From: Tetragonia tetragonoides
Taxonomy: Eukaryota > Streptophyta > Magnoliopsida > Caryophyllales > Aizoaceae
Reading direction: 5' to 3'
DNA: 64,000 nt
Assembly (NCBI GenBank): GCA_038025085.1
Contig: CM076142.1
Coordinates: forward strand, 29,407,001-29,471,000
Shown: one piece after another, positions 33,544 through 46,816 of the stretch
Position numbering within the stretch: position 1 is the first letter of the stretch
Layout: each line of letters begins with the position of its first letter
Position numbers and translations under genes: made by a program
Notes under the pieces: model-generated
What the model was told of the DNA's origin: nothing
The model's database searches: none
The model's input: the letters and a program-made list of their open reading frames with translations, nothing else

Positions 33544-34776
33544 GTTGATTCGGTGGAGTTCAACTAAATTTGGGATTCTTATGGTTCAATACCAAAATAA
33601 ATTGAACAATAAAGACGTTCGAATATATGAGACGAAACATAAATTTCGATAACACATATACGCTACAAAAATTGCTTAACGTAAATTTTTTTGACACAAA
33701 ACTTCCTAAACTACCCTTTTTATTTGTAAAGTAGTATCCCTTTTTCTTCCTTTTCTCTCTCTCATCGTTCCTTCTCCTCAATCAATATGGATGATTTTTT
33801 CGATCAAGACAATATCTTTGATTAAATTAATAATGATATTGAGGTAATTATTATAGTTTGGATTAGTTTTTTTTACAAATTATTAATTGTTTTGGGTTTT
33901 TGTGGGTGGTAGGTTAGGGTTTATTGCAGGGTGGTTGTTGGGCGTCGGGCTGACAGGGGGCTGGGGTTGGCGGCGTCGGGCTGACAGATGGCTGTGCTTG
34001 GGGGCGTCGGGCTGAGGTTCTGTGGAGGAGAGACAGAGTGTGGTGGAGAGAGAGAGAGAATGTTTGGGTTTCCTGTTTGTGGTGATCGTCGGACGGCGGG
34101 GAGGGGCGATGGTGGGGTCGGCGCTGGCGTGGAGGGGCGATGGTGGGGTCGGCGCTGGCGGGGAAGGGCGGCGGTGGGCTCGGTGCTGGCAGGGGAAGGG
34201 CGGCGGTGGGCTCGGTGCTGGCAGGGGTGAGGGTGGGCTCGGTGCTGGGATTTACAAAAAAACTACTCCATTAACAAAAGAGTATTTAATTAGGCTTCAA
34301 CAGAAACCCGTAGGAGTGCACTGTTGTCTGGGATCAATGGTAGTGCTCTGATTTTCGGGATTTAAGACACTGGAATGCAAATATATATATATAAGTTTGT
34401 TCTTCAAAGAGTTGCTAAATTGAAACAAAATCACCATTGTTTCACAGCCAAGGCACAGCACTTCAAATTGCATTATTGTTTCCAAGTGTAGATAATGATC
34501 CTTACACAGCACTTCTTAATTCGCCAAACACTTCCATATTTCCTGTGACTCAAGATACAGAAGACCTTCTAGATCCAAAAGGAAAACTGTGCCTATACTT
34601 GGATGGTGAAGACCTACTATTCTCCTTCGATTTTATCATCAAAACAAATTAAGAGGGACCTGTAGAGAGAAAAGAAGGAGAGTCAAAAGGAGGTGACAAA
34701 ATGGTTAGGATATTATTGAAAAAAAAAATTACATTGAGTAATTTTTGATTTATATTAAGTAATTTCCTTTTTTTTA
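33544..34776. other. Non-genic region with a GC-rich minisatellite
   Basis: Apart from the minisatellite at 34101-34250 this is AT-rich. A stretch at 34440-34650 reads as QDTEDLLDPKGKLCLYLDGE on the plus strand, but no exon structure or family supports a gene. Confidence 0.4.
34101..34250. repeat. GC-rich minisatellite, 31-32 bp x about 4.6
   Basis: Units at 34101, 34132, 34163, 34195 and a partial at 34227. The first two share GGGCGATGGTGGGGTCGGCG; the next two share GGGCGGCGGTGGGCTCGGTG. It is strongly GC-rich against an AT-rich background. It is open in two frames for over 80 codons, which is expected from composition and is not taken as coding. Confidence 0.9.
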
Positions 34777-35654
34777 TACTGAACTGGTAAAAAACGTCTT
34801 AAAACCCACCCGGAGTGGGCTTTTTTATTTTCATTAATTACTGATTATTTGCTTCCTTTTCTTTTGCATTTTTCCCAATTTTTAAAATGAACAAAAGGCA
34901 ATTTCTTCCCTTTTGAGAGTTTTCTCTCTTCTCGCCAAAAGAAAAACCTTGCATTTGTGTTTTGTAACTTCCACATTATTTCTGACTCTGATATGTAATG
35001 GTTGTGGTATTGGTATCAACCGTGAGCAGAAAAGAAACCTTGTCATTTTGGTTAGGCCAAATGAATTGGAAACTTCATTTTGGAAACTTCATATGCCATG
35101 CTTTTTCTCGTGATTGAACTAACTCATGCGGATCTTACCATCCACCACTCATTCTACGTACGCTAACACAACTCTACTGTCGCAAATTCGAAATGCCTAA
35201 ATTGACACTTAGGTTAGCCTACTTGATCATTACCCTCTTGTCATGTCCATTTTCCTACTCTTATTGCCTCTATATATTTCAACCCATCTCTCTGACTCTC
35301 TAAACACTTCACAGTACCTCAAATGCATCAAAGTAACTGAAATTCCCCTTATTGCTTTAATACTAATTGGTTATTTACTGCTCTACTGGATATCTTTTTC
35401 ATTCACATTAAGGTCCATCTTAGTTGGTAAAACATTATGGGGCACTCTGTGCTCAAAGGTGGAAATGGTGGTAGGAGAGAGAAAACTCTCAAAGGGGAAG
35501 AAATTGGCTTTTGTTCATTTTAGAAATTAGGCAAAATGAAAAAAAATAAGTAAGTAATGAAAATGATAAAAAATAAAAAAATAAAAATAAATAAAAAAAG
35601 AAAAAAAAAACTGACTCTGAGGTGGGTTTTAAGATCATATTGGCAGGTTCAGTA
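34777..35654. mobile_element. DNA element with long terminal inverted repeats (about 170-190 bp)
   Basis: The left end TACTGAACTGGTAAAAAACG faces TACTGAACCTGCCAATATGA on the other strand. Both continue into CTTAAAACCCACC, and further in the arms match almost exactly (AATTTCTTCCCTTTTGAGAG left, against AATTTCTTCCCCTTTGAGAG right read in reverse). The flanks form a palindromic TTTTTTATA at both ends, so the target duplication is not clear (TA is possible). The unique centre of about 500 bp has no recognisable protein. Mutator-like or foldback class by shape only. Confidence 0.75.
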
Positions 35655-37433
<1,779 letters not shown>

Positions 37434-38259
37434 TATGGAAAGGGTCAGGTTCAAACCCCCCTTAATATACAAACTGTACAAACTAATAAGAGCCCTTAGA
37501 TCTAAACGATCTAAAGGCCCAAAACAATCCCGCGTTCTTAATTTACTGCAAACAAAAGAAAAAAGGAAAAGAAAAGAGGAAAAACAGAACTCTTGCTTTC
37601 TTTTTCACAAAATTTGCGCTATTCGTCTTCCCTCTCTCTCTCTCTCTCTACTCTTTTGCAATTGACCCTTCAACCGATTTCAGTGGCTTTCGACAAGACG
37701 TCAAATTCATCAACTGCTTCCATTCTAATTGTTCTAATGTATGTTTCGATTTATTTTTAACATCTCTCCCTTTTAATCTCTCAACAATCAGGTGAGCATG
37801 AATGTCAAGTTTAGTGGATTCTAGGGTTATGATGTGGCTTGAATTTGGCCTTTTTTGTTTTATATACAGTCTTATTTGTTGTTGCACAGTTGTTTTACAA
37901 TTGATTTTTAATTAAGTATTGCTGAATCATGCATTTGTTTTGTTTTACACATATCACATTTACCTCCTTAAGATTATGTTTTCACATTTATCTTCTTAAG
38001 ATTATACTTTTGGTAGGTGATTATGAGTTATTACTGCATCGATATTTTTTTTATTGGGGATCAACTGGTATAATATTGATGATTTGAAGGACAATCATTG
38101 AGTTTATCTTTTGTTGATCTGATAATTGTTATGATTGTTTCAGAAGTGCCACTGAATTTCATGCTCTAAATTTCTTACAAGGCAAGTGAAAACTGTTGAC
38201 AGAGAGTGAATGTTTCATCTAATGCTTGTTGTTTGGGAAATGGTATGAGGGAATAAGGA

Positions 38260-38870
38260 GGAAGAGCAAGTGGATTCTCCGAAACTAAAGTGCAAATTCT
38301 TTGAACAAAAAAAATACGCAAATTCATTGAAACTAAACTGCCAATTCATCAAAACTAACCTACAGATTTATCGAAACTGAACTATGGATTCATTAAAATT
38401 GAATTGTGGATTCATTGAGCATGAACTACATATTCATCTTAGATTGAACTGCATATATCAGAGTAAAATTCAAATTCATTGAAAATCATATACTAATTCA
38501 TTAAAAGTGAAGTGTAGATTCATTTTTTAACATGAATTTTTGATTTTTTTAAAACTATGTAAGTGTATAAGAAAATAAGAGGGATGAGCGTATGAGTGGA
38601 ATATGGAAACAAGTAGATTCGTTGAAGTTACAGTGCAAATTCATTGAAAAAAATATGTAGATTCATTGAAGTGACAAGTGCATTCATTTAAACTTTAAAG
38701 TGACTTGTGGATTCGTTAAAACAGAATTGTTGATTCTAAAAACTGAAATGGATAGTCATTTACAATTGAACTACAAATTTAGAGAAAAGAAGGTCACGTT
38801 CATTGGTATTGAAGTGCAAATTCATTGAATATGAACTACGTATTCATTTAAAATTCTGTGAGTGTGTGAC
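38260..38870. repeat. Degenerate tandem array, ATTCATTGAAACTGAACTG-like
   Basis: More than 15 loosely spaced variants (for example GGATTCATTAAAATTGAATTG, CAAATTCATTGAATATGAAC). Unit spacing is irregular and the divergence high, so this is an old array. Confidence 0.65.
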
Positions 38871-39409
38871 TAGTCAGATTCTTTTTTCTTCCTCATTTTT
38901 TATTTTGTCTTGATGTGGGAAGAAGTTGTCTAGTATATGGAGCAAACAATTAGTGAAGATGTGGCTAAGGTATTTTTGAAGTTACTTAAGACGAGCAGTT
39001 GTGCAAATGATGATGTAATGTGTGTGGAGCCTTTGGGTAGCAATGAATGATACTGTAGACCTTTCAATCGAAGTCCACCCCTCATGATATAGTGTTGCAT
39101 AAGCTCGAAGATGGCTACACAAATACATGACAGCTCTGTAAAATATTAACAACTCGTGGAGCAGGTGAGATGTTAATTGATGTGATGTTACTGATTCTAA
39201 GTAGTATTCTTTATGTGATAATAAAAAGTAGTATTGATAAAATAAATTTTATCTGGATTTAAAGAGTGCCGCCATTGAATTTAATGCAGAGAGGTAAAAA
39301 CTACTCAGTCTCGCAAAAACTCATGTGTTGTTGTTGTCTTGCATAAACTCATACTTCTTTTGATGAAATACACTACTTACAGTTACATAGTGTAATGTTG
39401 CTGTCTTGC

Positions 39410-39620
39410 AGAAACTCATGCTTCATTGATTTAAATCTAGAGCTTCATTAAACATATTGTACAACTTCATTAAATATAATCCATAGCTTCATTACGAATA
39501 GCCTAATGCACAACTTCATTAAAAATGTAGGCAAACTTCATTGAAAACATAGCATAGCTTCATTACACGTATAACACAGCTTAATTAAAAATATCGCACA
39601 ACTTCATTAAATATGAAGTA
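39410..39620. repeat. Degenerate tandem array, CTTCATTAAAAATA-like
   Basis: About nine units variously reading AGCTTCATTAAACATAT, CAACTTCATTAAATATAA and AACTTCATTGAAAACAT, spacing near 20-25 bp. Confidence 0.65.
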
Positions 39621-39668
39621 AACATTCTAACTTTTAAGAGACTTTTTCATAGATATGTTATATATTCT

Positions 39669-39740
39669 AGCCTATTAGCTCAAATAGGAGAGCATTTGTA
39701 CAATGGCACAAAGGATGTAGGTTCAACTCCTACATAGACT
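39669..39740 (+). mobile_element. tRNA-shaped SINE head (72 nt)
   Basis: The segment folds as a cloverleaf. The acceptor arms AGCCTAT and ATAGACT pair (one G-U), the D arm is GCTC/GAGC, the anticodon-position stem is TTTGT/ACAAA with an 8-nt loop, and the T arm is GTAGG/CCTAC around TTCAACT. The A box (TAGCTCAAATAGG) and B box (GGTTCAACTCC) of a Pol III promoter are both present. The oversized anticodon loop and the repeat-rich context favour a SINE head or tRNA pseudogene over a working tRNA. Confidence 0.65.
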
Positions 39741-39989
39741 TACAACAGTGGACTATATAAGTTTCTTTTTGTGTTTCCTTTTGTTAAATGCAACTGTAAT
39801 GATTTTAGTTAACTCTGTGGATGTCACACAAAATCAATCAGGAGGAGATGGATCTGTTATTGGCAATGGCATAGGAAGCTTGAAGATCTAGAAATTACAC
39901 AATTTTTTAGGGGAAGACACCCAATGTTGAATTGATCACGAGTGGGTTCCTACTACTTGTACAATATTACAAAGAGTATTCGAAAAAGT

Positions 39990-40480
39990 GTTCAAAACTA
40001 TAAATACTCAGCCAACTAAATCCCCTGCTGATCGAATTCCTCCACCATAAGACATGGTAAAGGTTAACTTTGATGATGCAATTTAAAATAATGGATAGAT
40101 CAGACTGGGAGCAATCATCAGAGATAAGATGGGCAATGTCAAGGCTATGGAAACAAAAAGCTTTTGTGTCCGCAGGGGTCCTGAAATGGCAGAGGCAACA
40201 ACTGCATTTTTTTTTGGCATACAGTTACAACAAATTAGCAGTTTATTAATGTTTGGCTAGAGAGTGATTTCCTTTCAATCATCAACAAGATCAAGTGCAG
40301 CGATGCTTGCGCTGTCCATTCAAATTTGATTATAGAAGACATAGTATTCTTGAGTAATTTATTTCTTTTTTTAATTTTTTTTACTTGCTCACAAGTCACA
40401 TGTAAAACGGGCGAGGAACTCAGTTGCTCATTTGGCGGCGAGACTTTTTCCCCCTAATTGGGTGGATCATGTAGACGCCG
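39990..40480 (+). pseudogene. LINE-type RNase H domain relic (RVT_3 family)
   Basis: Broken plus-strand frames follow the order of the RNase H-like domain found at the end of plant non-LTR elements. These are VKVNFDDA, GAIIRDKMGNVKAMETKSFC, RRGPEMAEATTAF, WLESDFLSIINKIKCSDACA (after a stop) and finally VKRARNSVAHLAARLFPPNW. Several frameshifts and stops and a T-rich insertion disrupt it. The Asp and Glu positions of the active site are partly recognisable (NFDDA, AEA, ESD). Confidence 0.8.
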
Positions 40481-40539
40481 AAATTTTGACTCCCTTATTT
40501 ATTTATTTTATAAAAGGTTAATTTAGAAAAATGTTTGTA

Positions 40540-40760
40540 TTTTGGGTAATATAAAGGATCACTCTTAGTTTTAAATGTGGGTCACTTTTAGTGTTAAAGG
40601 GGTCACCTTCATTTTAAACGTGAGTCACTTTTAATGTTAAAGGGGTTACTTTAGTTTTAAACGTGGGTCACTTTTAATTCTAAAGAGATCACTTTTAATT
40701 CAAAAGGGGTCATTTTTAATTCAATAGGGGTTACTTTTGGTGTTAAACCAAAATCCTTTC
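40540..40760. repeat. Degenerate tandem array, GGGTCACTTTTAGTTTTAAA-like
   Basis: About eight units of roughly 30 bp (for example GTGGGTCACTTTTAGTGTTA, GGGGTTACTTTAGTTTTAAA, GGGGTCATTTTTAATTCAA). It lies right after the RNase H relic. Confidence 0.75.
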
Positions 40761-43700
40761 AGCGTCAAAGGCATATTTCTTTAGCATAAACGAGGGTTAT
40801 TTGTGTTAAACATGAGTTACTTCTATATAAAAAATGGGCACTATTATCCCATATGTTTTGTGTACTAAAATACCAAAACCAAAACCCAATACATAGGAGA
40901 GAGAAAGAACTAATTAAGGGAAAAGGAAATACAAAAAAAAATCTGATTCTCCCCTCTTGTAGGCTCCATCGGAATAAAAAAAAAAAAAAAAAGGCAAAAA
41001 TACCCATTTCTTACGTGACTTTGTTTTCCTTTGTTTTTATTTGTTTTCCATTTTTTTTTAATCCCAATTTCTCTCTCTCACTCTCTCTCCTCCACGCGGG
41101 ACCCCCACCCCACTCACTCTCTCTCTGTCTCCTCACTCTCTCACCCGTACACCTCAACACAAATTCAGCTACATTTTTTTTGCTTTCTTACTCTCTTCTT
41201 AGTTTTGTTTTTTACTACTAATTTTGTCTTACCCTTCCCAAATCAAAAAATATCTCTATTGTCTAATTTTTGCCAAATTTAGACAAACCTCTTTTAGTTT
41301 CTTTGTTTTTCACCTTTCTTTTTATTTCCTCTTTAATCCACCTAAGGTTGTCCCCTAATATGACCCCTAAACTTGACCCCTAATGACTTATTTCTAATTT
41401 TTTTTAGCTTTAAATTTGATTTTCCTTGATATTAGTTTTCTGATGTTCTACCCTCAAACCCTAATCCCCCAACCTTGACTTTTCCTATAAATATCACTCA
41501 TTTTTCCACTTACAAAGGGGTCTTTCCTTAGAAAATTTTCTTAAGTCATTTTCTCTCATCTTTCACCTCTATTACTCACTCTTTAGCCATCTTAGTTAGA
41601 AAGTTTAGAAATCAAGAAAAATCAAGAAGAAAAACAAACACAAAAACAAAAAACAAAAAACAAAATCTTTTAATATTCGTCCTCAACAATTGAAGAATCA
41701 AGATCAACCTCAAACAAAGGGTAACAATCTCTTCATTTTTGTAATTTTATTCATCCCTTTTTACTCTTTTGATTTTTTATGTAAATCTCTCTCCCATTTT
41801 ACTCGAGATGTAATATTCATTTGTCTACTAACCTAACTTCTAATTCTAACATTAAACCAAGGCATTGATCTACAAGGTCATCCAGTTCGCAAACGGTCAA
41901 GAAACTAAAAGGAACAACCTTCATTGAGGGTTTAGACGGTAGTTAAACAAGATAAAAATGAAAATTCGGTGAGGATGAGTGAGTGCTAACTTTGTGTATT
42001 TTTACTTGTGTTGTTATACTCACCACCTTATCATATTCGTCATGAAAAATGTTAAAAAATGTTCATTTTGCATACCAAACGAAATAAATGGCCTTAGAGG
42101 AGCAATAGTTAGTTGTTGTAATAATTTCAAATTTTTGACAGTTTCATAGTATCAACTTCCCTTAAGGTTTGCGGACGATCAACGGTTAGATCTAAGTGAA
42201 ATTAACGCTAAACAAAACTTTGGTTTGTTATCCTTAAAATGACATAAGTTTCACTAAAATCCAACGGTTAATTGTTTAGTTATAATGATTCGAAGTGGAA
42301 GTGTCCAGATCTGACCCTTAAGGATAAAATGAGCTATAACTTGTGAAAATGAACGATTTGGACTTGAGATATTTCTGAATAATTTGTAAAGGAAATTTTC
42401 ACGATTCTAGAGACACCAAATTTGCATATCTTGGAAAATTAACGAATTTACCGTGAATTCTTTAGTGAGGAAGTTGTGCTGGACATTTTGGACGTTTAGA
42501 CTTTCTTAACTTGTTATACAATGGCCTAATTACCTCACTTAGGTATATCACTAATTTTTCATATTTTGTCTTGACATTTCTAAACTTATATACTTAACAT
42601 TGTATAAAAATGATGAAGTTATAATGAGTATAAAAAAATGCTGAAAATGAATAAATGAGCTAATGTCCAGAATTGACAACCTTCAATAAGCTGTAAATAA
42701 CATGGTGATTTTCACTACAACAATGCAAAGTGACTCTTGGACTGGATACTAGACTTGATTTGGACCATTTTGAACTTTGGAATTACTAGATTTGGACTCC
42801 TAATGTATTTTTAACGAATTAAACAAAATCGAGTAATAATCTGCCAAGAAACAAATGTTTCTGTCAAACTTGTCATCATGAACGAAGTGCTGGACTTTTG
42901 TTTAATTTCTTTAATTGTCTTAACGCCCACCATATTTATTGATAATTTGTGTACATAATCATAAACAAACCTACTCTAATGTGTGTAAATATTGGACACT
43001 AAATCCCTGTAATTAATTCCAGTTAAATCAAAAACCGCAAGTCTGAATTTAACTTCCAGAATCTTATAATTTGACGATAATATCCTACTCATGAACTTTA
43101 TCAACTTGAGATTTTTACAGTAGAAAGAGGACATAAAATTACACAATTTAGGCTTTGTAATCACTCCATTTGCGTATTTTAAGACGTAGTTATGATTTTT
43201 CGAAGTTATGTCCAGACTTGCACAAAAACAGTTTTTCTTTCCTCATTTGAAGATTTTTGTTTAATTATCAAATAAAATGATAAAAATATAAAACTCTCTA
43301 GTATATCTCTTTAGTGAGTCTAGTTTATTTTAAAAATAATTTCATGAATAAAAAGATTCATTTGGATAATTTCCTTGTCCGAATTCGTGAAAGTGCCCTA
43401 TAAATAATCAATTTTTAGATTAATTCGTTGAAAAAAATGATTTCGACATCGGTCTTCTGATCTTTCGAAGACGGGACCCAATCCCGAGTCCTGGAGCAAC
43501 GATGGATATCAAGACCGAGGAATATTTCATTTTTTAGGACTTGTACATATTTGTATCATTTTGATGTATTAATTTTTTAATGATGTAATTCGTCTCCCTA
43601 AGGCCATTATAAATTCGTTTGTGTACATATTTGCGTATGCATATTTCCACCAAATAATTCAACTCACCATAATAAAAAATGTTGTTTGATCTAACCATGA

Positions 43701-43900
43701 GTGTTTGCATACTTATATAAATTATTGTTGATAAAGACCGGTATATTCACTTATGTACAAAATCGGCCCAAAATCAAATTCGAAATTTGAATCACTTATT
43801 CACTTATATGCGATCATGGGTATTTCACCTACCACTATTCAAAACCGACTTCACTCATCAATCCCCAGTGGACATTTCCCAGTGGCGTGAATCCTTATTG
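40761..43900. other. Long non-genic stretch
   Basis: No protein-like frame. CT-rich around 41060-41180. A TATA-like CCTATAAATATCAC near 41484 followed by a CT-rich and A-rich leader could mark the promoter of a transposon transcript, but no frame follows. 42000-43700 is AT-rich and featureless to me. Confidence 0.4.
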
Positions 43901-44504
43901 GACTATCCCACGGTTGAAAACCGCTTTCCCCGGTGGAATACCTAAAATGAACATCAGTTATCCCAAAATGATGAACAAACAATATAACATGTATGAACAA
44001 TTTATATAAAATACGTGAACATAAGAAATCAAAATGAATTCAGGGAGCATATGAAAATCAAAATGAGCATTGCAAGCTGCAGGGTAGTCACATGTACAAA
44101 GTTTTGCCGAAACTTAAAGCTTGCACGCTGCCATTATTGAAGAAGCTGATGAACAAGGAGTATAATTTAGGTGATCAAGGTAGAAGCCTTCAGGGGAAAC
44201 CTACAGAATATTCAATACTAGCTGAATGATAATATTATAGATTCTAAGCTATGCAGACATGAAAAACAAGTGTACGCAATTCTGGTCACTGCTTGTGTAT
44301 GAGGTTGGAGATTCAATCCTGGTTGGTATCTTGTCCCTTCGCCCAAAACATTGCCAAGCAACAAGTGAAAATGTGAACTTCTGAGGATGCTTTGTTTCTT
44401 TCCTCTTCTGATATGTTTTAAGTCATTCTTCTTCTCTTGTATGACAGCTGGAGAATGTAGTCTCCAGCATGAAACTGTACAGAGGAATATAATATTGTTT
44501 ATCA

Positions 44505-44590
44505 AAATGAACATCACTTATCCCAAAATGAACATCTCTTATCCCAAAATGAACATCAGTTATCCCAAAATGAACATTCAGTTATCACAG
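44505..44590. repeat. TTATCCCAAAATGAACA array 1
   Basis: Four to five units of about 21-22 bp. On the plus strand the units stay open and would read as repeats of YPKMNIS, a by-product of the period. Confidence 0.9.
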
Positions 44591-44808
44591 AGTTTAGAGG
44601 ATTTTCATTACCAAAAATAAGCCGGTTACACCTAAGAGGAAGTGAGAAGATAACACCTGCTATGTAGAGTGCACTCTTTTAATGACTCGAGAGCCTCATT
44701 TGCATAGCTAAAGTAACTATTAACACTGAAATAACACCCAAGAATTATGCTTCAGTAGACAGTTAATCCTAAAAAATTTGTCAAGAAGTAAAAGCCATAG
44801 AGGAAGCA

Positions 44809-45078
44809 TTACTTGTTCACCAGAGACCTCCACTGTTCTTGCTTCTCGAGAAAATCAAGAGCTTCTTCTAATTTTCCTGAATAGAAGTTTGATCTAAACA
44901 TAAGGGAATATCGCCAAATTCGAAAGGAGTAATTCATTACGAGCTCTAAAGCCTCAGTATTTGATGACTGCTCATTGGAACCCATCAAATGAGAGTTCCT
45001 TTCAGCAGCTTCCAAAGTCTTCTCACACAACTGGATGATCTCTTCATACCTCCGTAGCTGCATATGAGAAACATACAT
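44809..45078 (-). pseudogene. Captured single exon of a DnaJ/TPR-domain protein
   Basis: The minus strand reads, after an acceptor ATATGCAG, LRRYEEIIQLCEKTLEAAER then NYSFRIWRYSLMFRSNFYSG and KLEEALDFLEKQEQWRSL, where a GTGAAC donor or a stop follows. This is the wording of a tetratricopeptide repeat pair as I recall it from plant DnaJ-TPR proteins (TPR15/16-like). Only this one exon is present. Its neighbours on both sides are repeat arrays and not the adjoining exons, so it is best read as a gene fragment carried by a transposon. Open for its full length, so capture may be fairly recent. Confidence 0.65.
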
Positions 45079-45269
45079 GTTTAAGGCTCATAAGAAGAAA
45101 ATAAACCTCGCAATAATGTTTAGATAGTATGGAAAGACAAAGTTAGAAGAAACCACAAACCATGAAAAGTGTTGTTGCTTTATGTTCCAGTTTTTTGCTC
45201 ATTGCTTTATGTTCCAGTAACTGCTCTGAATATGGACTTACAACAAAGCCTCAGCAATAACTCCCAGAG

Positions 45270-45500
45270 CACGTTCTGCGTCAGTGGATGTCTTTTGTAG
45301 CAAAAGCATGGCAGAACGATCCATGGACTCGTCGGATACTTTCTGTTAGTCAGTTGATAATTTGAGTTACCCTAAAATGAACAACCAGTTATCCCAAAGT
45401 GAACAATCAGTTATCCCAAAATGAACAATCAGTTATCCCAAAATGAACATTTAGTTATCCCAAAATGAACATTCCGTTATCATATAATGAACAAAAGAGT
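45270..45500. repeat. Duplicated block A, copy 1 (copy 2 at about 46445-46665)
   Basis: GCACGTTCTGCGTCAGTGGA and GCAGAACGATCCATGGACTC occur in both, each followed by ATACTTTCTGTTAGTCA and then a TTATCCCAAAATGAACA array. The minus strand of the shared part is open and reads MDRSAMLLLQKTSTDAERAL, so it too may be a captured exon. Confidence 0.85.
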
Positions 45501-46300
45501 TAAGAGAATTTTCATTACCAAAAACAAGCCGGTTACACCTAAGAGGAAGTGAGAAGACAACACCTACTATGTAGATTGCACTCTTTAACAAACTCACGCC
45601 TGGCAAATTCTAGAATTGATCAAGACAAATGAAAACTAAAACAAATGAATACTAAGACAAATGAAAACTAAAACAAATTACATAATTCTTCCATATTTTG
45701 AATTGGCTAGCAGCAACGCAACAGCGTAACGGTAGCACTAGCAACAACCACTGTGCAGCAGCAACTATGTTGTGTGCTGCAGCAGCTGTGCTGAGTGCAG
45801 CAACATCAACATCACCAGCAGCACCTGAGCATCCTTGTAGAACTAGAACTAAAGAGCTAGAACACAGACACTAGGCCTCGAAATACCAAAAAATTATGAC
45901 CTAAACCTAAATCTGCATAAATTCAAGAATTTTGGACTCTACGACATTGAAAAAAAGGCATTAACCTCACAGATATGGCATATGCAAAGAAACTGATCTG
46001 CATAGAGATTGCAGGCCACTACTAGTGAGGACACTACTGAGCAAATTCGATAGCCTATCAAAATTAACTGAGCTTAAGTGCAACCAAGTTGATTCCAATA
46101 GACTCAGAATAGACCACAACTTTGTGAAACACAATAAGTTGTATGACCCTGCATATCAACATAGAACTAACCTCATTTTTTTTTTTTTGCTTAGCTGAAG
46201 TAACCTCATTTGGACACAGCAAATTTCACCCAAAAGTTCCAAAAGGACTCGTAAAATTGTGCACCAAGAAATTAACTAAACCATCCTAAAATTATCAGAA

Positions 46301-46816
46301 AAAAAGGTCATAGAATTCAAATGCAAAGCTATACTAAAGTATGAAATGACATCCCAACAGGCGCGGCTAATCAACACACGCAACACCTGAACATCATTGT
46401 AGAACTAAAGGACACAATTCACAAACAGTCTCATGCTTTCACCATAAACTCCCAGAGCACGTTCTGCGTCAGTGGATGTCTTTTGTAGCAAAAGCATGGC
46501 AGAACGATCCATGGACTCGGATACTTTCTGTTAGTCAATTGATAATTTGAGTTATCCCAAAATGAACAATCAGTTATCCCAAAGTGAACAATCAGTTATC
46601 CCAAAATGAACAATCAGTTATCCCAAAATGAACATTTAGTTATCCCAAAATGAACAAACAGTTATCAGATAAAAGGTCATAGAATTCAAATGCAAAGCTA
46701 TACTAAAGTATGAAATGACATCCCAACAGGCGCGGCTAATCAACACATGCAACACCTGAACATCATTGAAGAAATAAAGGACACAATTCACAAACAGTCT
46801 CATGCTTTCACCATAA
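46301..46816. repeat. Direct duplication of about 146 bp flanking block A copy 2
   Basis: 46301-46446 and 46669-46816 share AAAGGTCATAGAATTCAAAT through CAGTCTCATGCTTTCACCAT with only a few changes. Offset about 367 bp. Confidence 0.9.

Noticed and set aside
33988..34351. Gly/Arg-rich frames of 80-109 codons
   Set aside because: Produced by the GC-rich minisatellite, open in two frames at once, no splice or start context.
44387..44620. YPKMNIS-repeat peptide
   Set aside because: By-product of the TTATCCCAAAATGAACA array; same unit appears in other phases elsewhere.
38260..46665. CRISPR-like spaced repeats
   Set aside because: Units are degenerate and spacing irregular; this is plant nuclear DNA with introns, so CRISPR is not plausible.
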